A stretch of 64,000 bases of DNA, from contig VXAI01000092.1 in the NCBI GenBank assembly GCA_013399305.1, forward strand, positions 71,187 through 135,186. The letters run 5' to 3'. This document shows positions 32,833 through 45,770 of the stretch, one piece after another. Position 1 is the first letter of the stretch; the number at the start of each line of letters is the position of its first letter. Below the pieces are notes generated by a model that saw nothing but the letters and a program-made list of their open reading frames with translations, ran no database searches and was not told where the DNA came from. The translations under genes were made by a program, and so were the position numbers. This DNA comes from Rostratula benghalensis. Lineage: Eukaryota > Chordata > Aves > Charadriiformes > Rostratulidae.

Positions 32833-35800
32833 GTAAGTACTAGTACACGTCATTAAATAACGTCTCTTTCTTCTCCCCTGCCTTACACCCCAATTTTGAC
32901 AGTATTTTCCTGAGCATTGATGCAGAAGCCATCCAACTGCTTTACTGCTGATTGGCTGTATCACTTTAGATTGAAAATGTGCTATAATAGAAAATCAACA
33001 TCTGAAAAGGATGACAGAGAAGTGTGTGGGAATACTTGAAGTTCTTAGTATCCACACTGGAAAAATCTGGTATCTGTTATGGCAACACAGTTCATAATTG
33101 CAGGTCTAGGGTCTGTATGACAGAGGTAAATTTGCAGCTAACTTGGATGCCTGCGTATCTTTTTGTTATGACAGTTGCACCCTGTATAGAAATGTCAATA
33201 AAACTGTTAGCTATTCATTCCATATGTCAGTGGGCTGGAGAGGGATGTGACCGTGTCCATGGGTGCAGCTGGGAATGCTTACTGCAGCACTGCGGAGCAG
33301 AGGAAACCTAGAAGGGCTCCCCGCTGGGACTTCCAAATATACACAGTGCAATAATCCAGTGCACATCACCCAGGACAGCTGTGGGAGTGCTGGATGTTTA
33401 ATGATTTTAAATACCTTTGTCAATCCATTGGCCAAAATAAGTATGTCACTAAATGAGATGCAACTGCAGGGCACTGGATAGACTATTGTTTCTTCAGCAA
33501 AGTTACAAAGAGTTCTTTAATGACCACAGATAAACAGGATCCAGGTAATGCTTCTTACTGCTGAGATGGTGTAACAGAGTGTCTCCTAAGGGACACAGAA
33601 GAAAATCAGCTACAAGGAAGGCCAGCAGCACTCCCTGTAGCTCTCTCGTGTCTTTCTGAAATCTCTCTCCTGCTGCCAAGTGCCTGGCTCTGAGCCACAG
33701 GGGCAGTTCCAGGCTCCCCAGACTGCAGGGCTTCCCATTTTACCTCCCTTGGTGACTGCCAGAGCTCTCTGACATGCTCTGCTCCTGCCTGCGCTCTGGG
33801 CACTGACAAGTCATAACCTTTCCAATTGTTTTTCTTTTATTGGTCTTGATTTTGATTTATTTTCCCTAGGCAGTGCCCTCCGAAGTGGTGAGAGGCAACC
33901 TGGGTGCAGATGGCCAGGCCGGAAGCCTCTCCCCCTTTCAAAGCTAGAGAAAATGCACATTCCTTCACAGAACCATCAGGAGAGACACACAGGTCCCTTC
34001 TGCCAACCCCTGCCCTCACACAGGAAGGAAAAAAACAGTGCCCTTGTCTGGGGAGAGAAGCGCTGCTGGGCTGCTCAGTCCACCTAAAGGAAGGTTAACT
34101 TAAAAGAAAACACCACATTTAGCTCCTGAGAGAGCAACATCCTGGAGCTACTGCTAGGAATAAAACAACAACCCATTGGGGTTGACAGAAACCATATTCC
34201 ATATACCAGAAGATCAGATAAAAAATTGTTAGAAACTGCAAAATGACATAACCCAAAAAGCTAAAAATAACTGCTGAACCACCTCAGCTTAATTTGGTGC
34301 ATTGCAATAGCCAAGAATGGGCCTCCCCTTCACCAGGGCACCAAGGCAGGGGCACGCTGTGATGGGCTGACAGTGTGACAAGCACTGTGCCCAAGCTTCA
34401 CCCCATGGTTCAAGGCCCACTGGCAGCCCCAACCTCACCCTCTGCTCAGAACTGAGAAGCAGTGTCCTGAGGCAAGGAGCTCTGCTTTTTCCCCCATACA
34501 TCATCCCAATTCTGAGGAAATGAAGGACCAGCCAGAAGAAGGGCATACCTTTCAGCCTCCTCTGTTCCTAAAATACCTTATTTATAACCTTAAAACATTC
34601 TTTATAATCTTAAAACAGCCTGGGAACTTGGCATCTCCACTGTCTTTGATCCTCTGACATTCATTCTGGCTGCCTGCAGTTTCCAAGCTGAGAAGGATGG
34701 AAATTTCATGACTGTGCCCCTCCATTTAAACATTTGCCTGCCTTGGGGTTGAGTCATTGCTGGTGAGATGATTTGCAAAGCAAAGTTTTCCTGACCAGAG
34801 CTCAGTGGTTTTTGGCCTCACCATGCTGCCTGGTCCCCCTTGGGCTGCAAAAAGAGCACTCACACACATAAGTTGGTTCCAGATGCACAAGCTCAGAAAC
34901 AGCAGAAAAAAAACATTTGACCAGCGTGTGTCAAGTGTGCTGGCAACAGATCAGCATGTGGCAGAGAGAGGTGCCTTTTGCACAGGAGAAAAAAAAGCAT
35001 GGCAAGCCTTTTGATGTGTCTCAGAGAGCAAGCAGCGACATCAACAAAGACAGGAAAAGATTTAGAAAAGCGTACTTGTAATAGTTGAACACCAAAGTGA
35101 CAATTTTGATAACTTCAGAGACGGTTTGCTCTGTGTTGTGCCTGATTGGCCTGTCATTTCACATAATGTGAAAACTTGAAAATAAGGTATAGTCAAAACG
35201 CTCTGGAGAGGTAAATGGCTTCTCTGTTTTCCCCAGTGTTAACATCCTGCCCGGGGTGGACTCCTTCCATTGTGCAGTCAGAGGAGGGAGGTAGCCGAGC
35301 CCTCAAGATGGGGATTGTTTAGGCTGCATTATTCAAGAGCACTTCTGAGAGGGGGAGACACAAAGAGATGGGAACAATCTTCCCCTTTTACCTGAAACCT
35401 TTCTGCTTGCCCTCCTGCAGTGAAAAATCTTCACAGCCATTATCACCCATCTCCCACCGGCTTTGCCGTGACCCTGGTCCAGGGAGTCCTCAGCTGTTTA
35501 ACCAACAAAGCCGAGCAAAGCAGAAGCTGAAATAAAGGACTGTGACTAATTAAGATCTTATCTTGTGAACACATTCAGATGAAAGTTCCTGGGAAGAGAA
35601 TACAAAAATCCCAAGTAGCTGTAAAGTGGCTCTTTTCACCAACCTTAAAGCACAGTACCACATAATAATTCACAGCTGTGCATATTTGACCATCATCTAG
35701 CATCAGCTCATGCCTTATTTACATCCTTATTACTGGAAGTGGAGCTGGGCAGAAATAAGGGTAATATCTGTTACACCTGATGGGTGGAGAAGCATTTTAC

Positions 35801-38800
35801 AGAGTTCACGCTTGTGCAGAGCACAGCCCCTTTGCTGGGATAGAAAGGCAGGGAATGAGGAGGTGGGAAAGAACTGGAATCCTTTGGAAATCAGAAAAAT
35901 GAGAGGGACAAATTATGTTCTGGAGTGTGAGCAGGCACTCAATGGATGCGAGAAGGAAAGAAAACTTGCTCACTTTGCCTCTACACAGTGCTGTGGCAAA
36001 GAGCAGAAGAGTGGAGAGGCATGGGTGGAAAGTCCTGCAGGAGTGGCAACATACAAAGTACCTGCATGCTCACAGAGAGTGAGCTGACATGCTTGTTTGT
36101 AGTGGTTTTTGGCACTTGATGGCCTACAGTAAAGGTCAGGGACCAGGCAGGTTTCTTGACTACCAGTCCAGGAGGGAGCTGCTCCCAAGCATGGAGACCT
36201 CTAATAAGCACTGAGGGCCCAGGCGTGCCCCTAGAAGAGGCAGTGAGGAACACCACACCCTGTCCACTCAGCCACCCTCCTGCCATCAGGAATCCTGGGA
36301 AGGTTGTCACGTAGACTGGTTGTGGAGGTGGCTGCTGGTGGCTTTTGCATGGACGATGGCCTGTGGGAAAATAGATGGACACCTCCAATTACATCCCTAC
36401 AGAGCACCAAGCAGCTGATGGCAGCTGAAAACTTTCCCTCCTTTCCAGTGAGGTCAAGAACAAAACCATAAAAAGCTATGTTTTCTGTGCCTGAAACCTG
36501 CGGTGGCTCCTGCAGTGCTGTCTTAGAGGCAGCCTGGAACAGATTATTTCTGCTGTCTTAAGCTGCTCCAAAGTCCTTGCTGGACATCAAGGAAAACCTT
36601 CCCAGACAGGCTGCCAGGCAGAATGGTTTGGCTCTAATGGTGCCTTGTGGTTATCACCAAAAGGATATTCCAGGACCACATCCAGCTGCAGGCAGAAAGA
36701 GGCAGGAAGCAAGCAAACACATAACATCTCATGCACCATCTGCTCCAACTACCGGAGTCAAAACCCCTAACCAGCAGCCCTTCAGTCAGCAGAGTGACTA
36801 AACTCAGGTCAGCTGAAGCCAAACTCTCCTTTTAAATAAGTAGACCTCCAAGTGTTACTTCTCTGACACACATGGTAGCACCGTGCTGGATCATCACACG
36901 CAAGATGAAACTAGCATTTCTCCTGCCCTGAACCCTCTAAGTCAGAGGCAACTTTTCAGTGAGCCATGGATCGGTCTGTCCAGTTGTGTCTGATCCATGT
37001 GGGCCACGTAACAAGAGCACCGCGTTGCAGAAGCTCTGTGTGCCGGCCTGGCTGCAGAGGTGGAAGGTGAGAAAGGAGTCAGCAGTGCAAGGCTCACGCC
37101 AGGTCAAGTTCCTGTACACATGGAAGCTTGGACTGAAGCATGCCACCAGCTGCAGCCACCCAGGGCAGCCAAGACTCAAGAACAAGCAAAACCTCTGTGG
37201 ATGAAGGTCACGGGAAGAAAAGATGTCCAGAGCTGCATGAAGGCACCCCTCCCATTTGGAGGACCTCTGAGCAGTGGCCCCCAGGGAAGGCATTGCTGTC
37301 AGTGGGCATAATTGCCAAGAGTTTTAAAGGGAAAACCCACAGCACAGCACTACTCTTGATGGTGTCCAGATCAAAGCAGCTTTGTGGTTTAGAAAATGTG
37401 TCATCAGAGGGAGAGAAAAAAATGTAATGGGAACCTCTTCCAGAACAGTCTAGCAGTAAGGGACAACCTGCTTGGTACAGACACCCCATGTGAGATTCTA
37501 TAGCCCTCACTGGCAGCCTGGCGAATTGCTTGACTAAAGAGGGTACAGTGTGCCCCACACCAAAACCAAGCTCATCTGCATGGCCTAGGTTTGTAGATTA
37601 GTTCAGCTGGCTTTCCCCTTCCAGGGCATCTGGGCAATTTGCCTCATCTTGCATCTTCTCTAGTGTCTTGTGGTGATCTAGGAAAACGTGAGGAGACAGT
37701 CTCAGCTTTCCAGGAGCTTGCCTTGCAAGGTAGCCTTGCACAGAACAGCTATAGGAAAACTCCTCATACTCCAGCTCTGCCTCCTCAAGTTCTGTGCAGG
37801 GGTGAGGTACAAATGCACCTCAACATTTGCTGCTTGGAGACAATGCTACTTTAGACCTTTATCTGACTGACCTGATTTGCCCTGGCTTCAACATGTGACT
37901 GATGTAAGCGGTAGGACAAGCCTGGTGTGGAGGAACATGTTTGTTAGCACATTCCATCCCTCAATTGTCCACAGATGCTAACAAGACCCAGGAAGGCAGA
38001 CATGAAGCTAGGCAGCTCAGCCCTCACCCATAATTGCTTCCTGTGCAGCAAGTTCCAATCATATGAGAGCTACAGACGTTAAGACTGTTGTCACACCAAG
38101 AACACAAGCAGGAGGAGAGACCTCCCTGACACAATTTTAGTTCAAATCATCTCAGGATCCACATGTGCTATGAGAATCAAAATTAATGGGCTAAATCCTG
38201 AAGGCCTTGCTCAGTATTGTTTCTGGAATTGCATTTGTGGAAGCCTTACCTAGTTAAATGCTTTAAGACCAGGTGTCCTGTTTTCCCTCAGCAGGGATCC
38301 AGCACCACAAAAGCCTTTACAAAGCACAATAGAAAGGGATTCTCTGCTCTGAGGAATTCACAGCCTAGAGGGTGTCAATACAAGGATGGACAGTCTTTTA
38401 GTCTTGTAGCAGATTAGTCTCCATTAATCTTTAAATCTTTCACATTTTGCCATTTTTTGAAAGAAAAATAATAATAATCTAGTGTTGTTGTGGATCTCTT
38501 CAGAAACCTAAAGCAGCAGAGCACTCCTGCGTGTTTTCTGGAGGGACTTGACAGGAACAATGCCAGGGGAGTTCAGAGGAGCTCATGATCTGGAGTTCAT
38601 GAAGTGATGGCAGGTGCTGACTGAGAGTACATTTCTCAACGCTACCAGCAGGATGGAGAGACAGATGGGAAAGAACAGCCATGTGATTCCTTGCATTCAA
38701 ACAGGTGATGAAGAACTATGGGGTGTAGTACTGTGCGTGTCTGGGCAGTGCCTGCTTGAAGCCCGTGAAGGCAGGGGGCTCTCGGCACAGGCACTCAGGC

Positions 38801-41284
38801 TAATAATAGTCTCCCCCATCATTTCTTACAGAACATGGCAAGAAGTAGCTAAGAAAGATGTATATTCTGTTCAGTATTTATTATTAGGCTAAGGCTTGTT
38901 CAAGGACTCCCTGTCCTCCCCTCCCTGACAAGCCGAGGTCAAATAAGAACAAAAAGCTTGCTGATAAGGTTGTGAAAACATGCCAACTGAATGTCAGATA
39001 TGATTAATAAGGAAGATAATAGTGATATGACAGGTCATGGGGAGGAGACTGCTAAATCAGTTGTATTAATACATTAAAGGAGGCAGCAGAGCCAAGCCAG
39101 AGCGAGAGGTTTAACACCATAGAGTAAATGTCAGATCTGGGTGCTGGTGCAGGAAACTTTCCTATGAGCTCACAGGTCATTATGGGAGGGCTTGGAACAT
39201 CTGCAGGAAAGTCGCCCTTTTACAGCATCCAAATGGTTTCAGGATAACTTCCAGACACATGTGATTTCATTGCATTAATGCATTGCATGGCATTCTGATT
39301 TTCAGCTTGGACATCTGTCTGAACTGTCTCTGAGTGGCAGTGGGACATGTTCCTAAAGAGATTAATTCTCTAACACTGTGACCAGGGACTTAAGTGGGGA
39401 GAGGAAATCCCCACACATACATACACCACTTGCAGGATTATGAGGGCAACTACACAGGCCATAGCTTCTCCAGTCCTTGTCAGCATCAGCTGCTGCAGCA
39501 TACGTGCTCCAGGTGATCCAGGAATGGCCATTTGGCACCTGTCACTCAGATGACTGTTGTTTCCAACCCTACACATTTGCACAAGAAAAAGTGGGAGGCT
39601 GAGCTGCAGGAGGACAGGAAAGGTTGGGCACAGAGTGTTGCACTGCTCCAGCAAAGAGAGTGAGTGAAAGGCTGGACAGGTTATACAGTGCCCTTCCAGC
39701 CATTCCAAAGCACCTCTCAGCAGAACCGAGAGGTGATGTAGCGGAAGTGAAGAACACATCACCTGTACCTCAGAAGAAAGCAAGGCATAGGGAAGAGCTC
39801 TTGCTTTCCTGGCTCATGATTTCTTGTTTACGCTGCTTCTGAGACAGTTGCCACACATGATGCTTCTGGTGCAGAACAGGCCACTTCACCCTAGTCTCAG
39901 CCTCATTAATTGCCTTGGGTTCGAGGTCATTATTGTGAAAGAGTTGGAGAGGGCCAACCCTGGCACCACAGTCTCACATACCCTTGGGCCCTGTGAGTAC
40001 TGTTCCCATCCAGAGGTATACCCTGCCCCGGGCACCCCCTCCATGTGCTCTGCCTTTCCCTTCCCAGATGCACCAGCGCCCCTCCTCTTCCCCATCACTC
40101 CTGCACCCCAAGACCTGTGGGTCTCCACTGGCTGAGCCAAGGCTTAAGCAGAGGAGAAAGCAAGTGCTTTCCACCCAGGAGAGGATGTTTCTATGTCAAC
40201 TGTCAGTATACTGAGTTGTACTGACATGCAACCCTGGCACAAATGCATGCAGCACGCTCAACGTAACTCCAGACACGCAGAAGTTGATGGTGGCAGCTGG
40301 GATAGTCACAAATGAGCAGGTTCCTGGCCACCAGCAGCAGCAATTTAGGTTAATTTTTATGCCAACAAAGCTTCCATTTTAATTTATAGCTCGTTTTTTT
40401 TCTTCCTACTCTAAACCAAACATGCTTTTACCTACTGGAGACTCATTGCCAGGGAATCAGATCAAAAAAGCATTTTTCTTGCACTGTCTGTCACAAAGCC
40501 CCATTCTGGGGCGACTGCGCATGTGGAATTTTCCAGGTGGTTGTGATAAGCAGCCCATGTGTACAGAAGAATAAACAGTGCAGCTTTTAGAATTGCCCTG
40601 GATTATTTCCGCAACACCTGTACGGGCTCTTTAGCAAAGCCTCTGGCTGCCTCCAAGTGAAACAGGACTTCAGTGCTATCAGGACAACCAAACACCGAGC
40701 AAAGCATTTAGAAAGTGTCAGTAAACAATACTGGAGTTGTTGGGATATTTAAAAGTGTCTCGAGCAGCTGTAGCCAGCTAAAGTACATAAAAAGCAATAG
40801 CAATTAATTCACAGTGGTCCATACCACCAATTTAATGCACGCAAACTGGAAAAGCAAGGACCTAAATGTCATGCTGCTGGCTTGTTTCTGAAGCCCAAGT
40901 AACAGATTCCCAGTTCCTTGCCATACATAGTAGGAAAAAAAACGTGCAACATTTTAGTGCAAGGGCTATGGAGTTAGATAACTCTAGTATGTGGGGTCAT
41001 TTTCTCTGATCCATAGAAAAATTAAATAAACTGCCTTGCCTCTATGCAAGTATAGAAAAAAGTCATCTGCTTCCCTCCTATTTTTTCTTGAATATGTTTT
41101 AATTTTCAGGTTTAGTTGAATTCTAGCTGGTGGTAAATGACATAAGTCCCTCTTACCCGAAATTAAATCTCACAGATTCCTTGATCCATTGCCACTCTTA
41201 AAACCAACAGGAACTTCATTGATGGTTAAGTAGGAGAGCTAGTCCTAGTGCAGACCCTGATCATGAGATCCAGTGTATAGGCAT
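32833..41284. other. Unique DNA, no gene recognised
   Basis: About 8.4 kb without a recognised repeat family or gene. A 20-bp imperfect tandem duplication lies at 34581-34618. Open frames such as 35710-36087 (plus), 36937-37293 (minus) and 39370-39783 (minus) have no domain, overlap frames on the other strand and lack splice support. Confidence 0.45.
34581..34618. repeat. Short tandem duplication (about 20 bp, two copies)
   Basis: tttataaccttaaaacattc is followed immediately by tttataatcttaaaacag. One substitution separates the first 17 bases. Confidence 0.7.
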
Positions 41285-41840
41285 CAGAAAGGTGAAGGCC
41301 CACTGTATTCAGCGTTGGGGCAGCCTCACCTTGAGCACTGTGTGCAGGTCTGGCCCCCACAACTGAAGGATGTGAAGGTCCTTGCATGCATCCAGAGGAG
41401 AGAAACAAAGCTGGAGAAAGAGCTGGAAGGAATGTCCCATGAGGAGCAGCTAGGACTTTGGGCTTGTCTAGTTTAGAGAAAAGGAGGCTGAGGGATGAAT
41501 GTTGTTGATTACTCTCTCCATCTTCCTGAGGAGGCGAAGTGGAGAGGGAGGTGTTAATCTCTTCTCCCTCTGATCCAGTGACAGGACACGAGGGAATGGT
41601 GCAAAGCTGCACCAGGGGAGGTTTAGACTGGACATTAGGAAGCATTTCTTTACCAATCACTGGAACAGACTTCCTAGAGAGGTGGTTGATGCCCCAAGCC
41701 TGTCTGTGTTTAAGAAATATTTGGACAATGTCCTTAATAACATGCTTTAACTTTTGGTCAGCCCTGAAGTGGTCAGGCAGTTGGACTAGATGGTCATCGT
41801 AGGTCCCTTCCAATCAAGTAATTCTAGTCTAGTCTAGTCT
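41285..41840 (+). mobile_element. CR1 LINE fragment with TCTAG-type 3' end, plus strand
   Basis: This is the 3' half of a CR1-family element. Landmarks are 'gagcactgtgtgcaggtctg' (41334), 'gtttagactggacattagga' (41621), 'agaggtggttgatgcccc' (41678), 'cagttggactagatggtc' (41777) and 'gtaggtcccttccaatc' (41799). It ends in three near-perfect TCTAG units (41824-41840) instead of the tgattct repeats of the other copies, which marks another CR1 subfamily. ORF2 is broken. The 195-codon minus-strand open frame over the same interval (41226-41813) is antisense to the element and is not a gene. Confidence 0.88.
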
Positions 41841-42654
41841 GTACACTAGAAAACTGTGTGCCTCCATCCAACACACCTCTGCTTTAGCAAAAGACATGAA
41901 AAGGGCATATGTAGAGGTCAGTCCTGCTTCTATGCTCATTGGGGTTTCTATGTTTGCTGTGTGAACCTAATGCACCTACAGGAAGTGTCAGGCAGCGATA
42001 CATATGTCTGAGCTAGAGAAAGAGTTAGTAGGTGCTCCTGGGATCACCAAGCTGACTGCCACAAGCACTGCACCCTAATTCCCAGTATGAATTTTCATAC
42101 AGGACAAGAGGGGATATACTCCCCTTCCCCTTGCATACCAGCCCAGTGACACCGCATGTCACACGGTGACTTGGCTGCTCAGCACCTCTGTGTGTGTGGG
42201 AGATGGACTCTCACCATGCATCCACTTGTCAGAGCCCCTCTGAAATATGCCTGGGATTTTTCTGTGTCCCTGAAAAGCCTTTGAATGTCCTGGCAGTCTC
42301 ATTCCCCAGCCTTCAGCATTAAGATACTTAAGGGAAGAAGGATGTATACATTGCACTTGCAGGCCTCCCCTCCTTCCCTTAAAATCCTGAACTGCCATTT
42401 TCCTACAGTGGACCACTGCTTCACATCCTTCACAGCTTGCCCCACAACAAGGACTCTGTTCTCCCTCATCTTCTCTCTGCTACACAACCAAGCCTCTCCG
42501 TCCCTCACATCTCAGGTCACTCACACTGTCACTCTGCACGCTCCCTCCATGGCAATCATCTGTGCTTTCAGCTTTCTGCCTTCCCTGGTGAGCATTTGCC
42601 TGCAGTGGCATGGCCCACAGGTGATCCAAAAGAGGTGAGAAGACACCAATCCCT
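41841..42654. other. Unique DNA between two CR1 copies
   Basis: No gene or repeat recognised. Confidence 0.5.
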
Positions 42655-43232
42655 CTCACACCAAACCAGGTCATGGGAGGTGATTCTACCTCTCTGCTCC
42701 ACTCTTCTGAGGCCGCACGTGGAATACTGTGTCCAACTTTAGAGTCCTCAGCACAGGAAGGACATGGACAAACAGGTCCAGAGGAGGTCCACAAAGATGA
42801 TCAGAGGCTGGAGCACTTCTCTTATGAGGACAGGCTGAGAGAGTTGGGGTTGTGTGCCCAGAGAAGAGAAGGTTCTTGGGACACCTTATAGCAGCCTTCT
42901 AGTATCTGAAGGGGGCTTACAGGAAAACTGGAGAAGGACTCTGTCAGGGAGTGTAGCAATAGGACAAAGGGTAATGGTTATAAACCAAAAGAAGGGAGAT
43001 TTAGATTAGATATTAGGAAGAAATTCTTTACTGTGAGGGTGGTGAGGCACTGGAACAGGTTGCCCAAAGAAGTTATGGAAGCCCCATCCCTGGAAGTGTT
43101 CAAGGCCAGGCTGGATGGGGTTTTGAGCAACCTGGTCTGGTGGGAGGTGTCCCTGCCCATGGCAGGGGGGTTGGAACTCGATGATCTTTAAAGTCCCTTC
43201 CAACTCTAACCATTTCACAGTTCTATGATTCT
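42655..43232 (+). mobile_element. CR1 LINE fragment, well preserved, plus strand
   Basis: About 580 bp of CR1 3' end. The ORF2 tail reads VILPL then LRPHVEYCVQL around 42680-42742, then shifts frame through 'atgatcagaggctggagc' (42797) and 'gggcttacaggaaaactgg' (42914). The [15 protein letters not shown] stretch (42999) and the C-terminus follow. The last segment, 'ctgcccatggcagggggg' through 'ttctatgattct' (43220), is close to consensus. It matches the minus-strand copy at 14946-15353 almost base for base over the shared 3' part, including the ctttgggcaacc variant. Inactive because 5'-truncated and frameshifted. Confidence 0.95.
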
Positions 43233-44942
43233 TCAGTTGCACCTCAGGTAGTCTTTAAAGGCAGCAGGCAGCACCTTGGGGACAGCTCTGTGCGTAGGCA
43301 TGATTTCAAAGGTCACAAGAAATGCAGAGGCTCTCACAGTCACGCACAACGCCTGGCTGTGCCTGCTGAGCCAAAGAGCCCGTGAAAAGAAAAATCAGCC
43401 CAAAGCCTTGAAAGGAGACAAATTTCTTACAAACCACACTTTTTCTGCAACACTAACAAATTGTGTTCAAGAAATTCACCTCTCCTTTTAGAAAAATTCA
43501 CCCAATTTTCTCCTTCTCTCAAGAATGTTTCCAAGCCCAGAGTGAGTGCAAACAGATGTGAGTATGTCAGAAGCTGTGAAAAGCTGGAGAATCTTTACGG
43601 TAAATGGCAGCCCCACAGAAATACACTCAAAATCCGCTTTGAAACTTAATGACAGTAAGTCTGACCTTAACACCAGGAAAGATGTCAAGGGGAATGACTT
43701 TCATAAAATATCCAGACAGCTCACCCATCCCTCAGCTCACAGTGCCCCTGCTACCTTCCCAAGGTCTGGCCCCTCTGATTCTCCCTGCTGAGATGCCAAC
43801 ACCTCCATCGCCACTCTTAGGATGCAGCCCGGCATTTTCGCTTTAGGATTCTATAATGCAGTGACAATGTAATATTTAAGAGGAGCACAAAATTAAATGT
43901 GATCTCAAACTAGCTCTCCCCAGAAGCGCTGCAAATGTGCATTATTCATTTTCATATTTAATTCATTCCAAAACTCCATTTGTAGATCCCATGATGTGTG
44001 CTGACCCAGAGCAGCACAGAATCAAGGTTTCTCACCACGAGATGTATGGGGACCCACACCAAGATGGAGAGAGCTCAGAGAGTCTTCTACTTCTTGGGTG
44101 TCTTGGACATAACCCAGGCACATGCCTGGGTTCCCATGGCAAAGTCTTCAGACCTGTGATCCAGGGTTTAAAGTCTGTCTTGGTGCTCATTGGGCTTTTT
44201 TCCTTCAGAAGTGCTGAGCACCAAACTGAAGTCTTTGAGAGCTGACCTTTGAAACTCTGAGTAGTATTTGGTGATGGATACTGTGAAAAATTAGATATAT
44301 CTCAAACTGTGTGCCTCAAGTTCTTTAATTTTTCATCCTAATCCACCTCAAATTTACTAAAGTAAATCTACCTTAACCTAGTTCAGTTTGCCATCTGTGA
44401 TGGACATTGCTTCCACTGTAGAGAAGGTCTTCTGAACAAACTCGTGAGGCACTCCAAGACAACAGAGATGAGCACCAGTGACAATAAAGAAATGAGGAAA
44501 CAGCATTTTTTTCTCAGGGTCAGGGTATGAACTACGGTGAAACAAATGTAAATTCACATGTGGAACAGTCAGGGGAAACCCAATTTTTGCTCATTGCTCA
44601 GTAAGTTAGTACTGCACATTTCATACACTGAATGAGGCAATGAAAAGGGAAAAAGCAGGATCTATGATTGCATAATTAGCAGCATGGAAAGGAGACTGAA
44701 TTAAAGTGGCACAAGACTCCCTAATCCTGGTCTTTCCTGTATGTGGCTGCTTGACTTTGCAGCTTTAGTGTTCTTTGAACACAGATTTTGGGTTATAAAT
44801 TAGTATTTATATTATAGAAAGATCCTGATTTCCCCCTTAAGACAGGATGCACCAGTATAGGCAGACCATCTGATCCAGAAAGCTTACAGTCTAAGAAGAC
44901 TAGTAGAGAAGAAAGAGGAGGAAGGAGAAATAAAATAGGCTT
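43233..44942. other. Unique DNA, no gene recognised
   Basis: No supported gene. Around 44850-44935, 'gaaagcttacagtctaagaa' recalls the conserved 3' part of old amniote LINE repeats, too weak to classify. Confidence 0.4.
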
Positions 44943-45146
44943 TCATGCATATGACTGCATGTATATACACATGCATGTGTGTATATATACATGCATGCAC
45001 ACATACACACAAAAAAATTATTTATATATACATACATGTTACCTATGTACTGATTTAAGTGCTCAGCATTTTAAAATAATATATATATGCATGGAGTATC
45101 TGCAGAATTTTATATGTGTATATATATATGTGTGTGTATGTGTGCC
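44943..45146. repeat. Alternating purine/pyrimidine tract (TA/TG/CA), imperfect
   Basis: Mixed (TA)n, (TG)n, (CA)n and atgc blocks, for example atacacatgcatgtgtgtat near 44964 and the TA/TG block at 45112-45142. Strict alternation over tens of bases favours Z-DNA, and the self-complementary blocks favour hairpins. The 63-codon frame in it (Tyr/His/Cys-rich) is compositional. Confidence 0.85.
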
Positions 45147-45544
45147 TTGAGTATTTAATGAAATACTGCCTTTCCCTAGTTGCCTAGTAGCCCAGCAAAC
45201 ATGCAGTGGCTGGTTTTCCTGCTGGCATTGTAGCATCAGCAAGCTGTGAGAGGCATATCAAAGACAAAGCCTGCCAGATTTCTTCACGGAGATGCTCCTT
45301 GCACAAGGTGAAAATGCAAAAAAAAATATGTGGAAGGAATGCACAAGCTTGTAGCAAATTACCTTTTTAATTAGCTTTGGCTGAAAATGTTTGGAAGAAG
45401 CATTTAAATGGGAAATGATTTTAAAATTTCTTCTGTTTACTTGTCTTCTGTAGAAATTGTCCATTTTGCCTACTCAGTTCGGAAGGATAGAGAACAAACC
45501 CTGATTTGGGTGTGTATTGTATAAAGATTGAGACAATATGTGAA

Positions 45545-45770
45545 TTTTAACATAAAACTCCCCACTTCTTCACTCTGAGGGTGAACAAGCACCAGTGCAA
45601 GTTGCCCAGGGAGGCTGTGGAGTCTCCATTCTTGGGGACATTCAAAAGCCACGTGGAATTGGTCATGGGCAACCAGTTCTAAGAGCCCCTGCCTGAACAT
45701 GGGGTTTGGACCAGATGACCTCCAGAGGTCCTTTCCCACCTCAGCCACTCAATGGCTCTGTGATTCTGTT
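45545..45770 (+). mobile_element. CR1 LINE fragment, short 3' end, plus strand
   Basis: Landmarks: 'cccacttcttcactctgagg' (45561), 'gttgcccagggaggctgtgg' (45601), 'cattcaaaagccacgtggaa' (45640), 'tttggaccagatgacctcca' (45705) and terminal ggctctgtgattctg. Only the last 220 bases of the element are here. It is of the 'accagatgacctccagagg' subtype, different from the copy at 42655-43232. Confidence 0.92.

Noticed and set aside
41226..41813. 195-codon minus-strand open frame, the longest in the window
   Set aside because: It runs antisense through a CR1 copy and has no splice or domain support.
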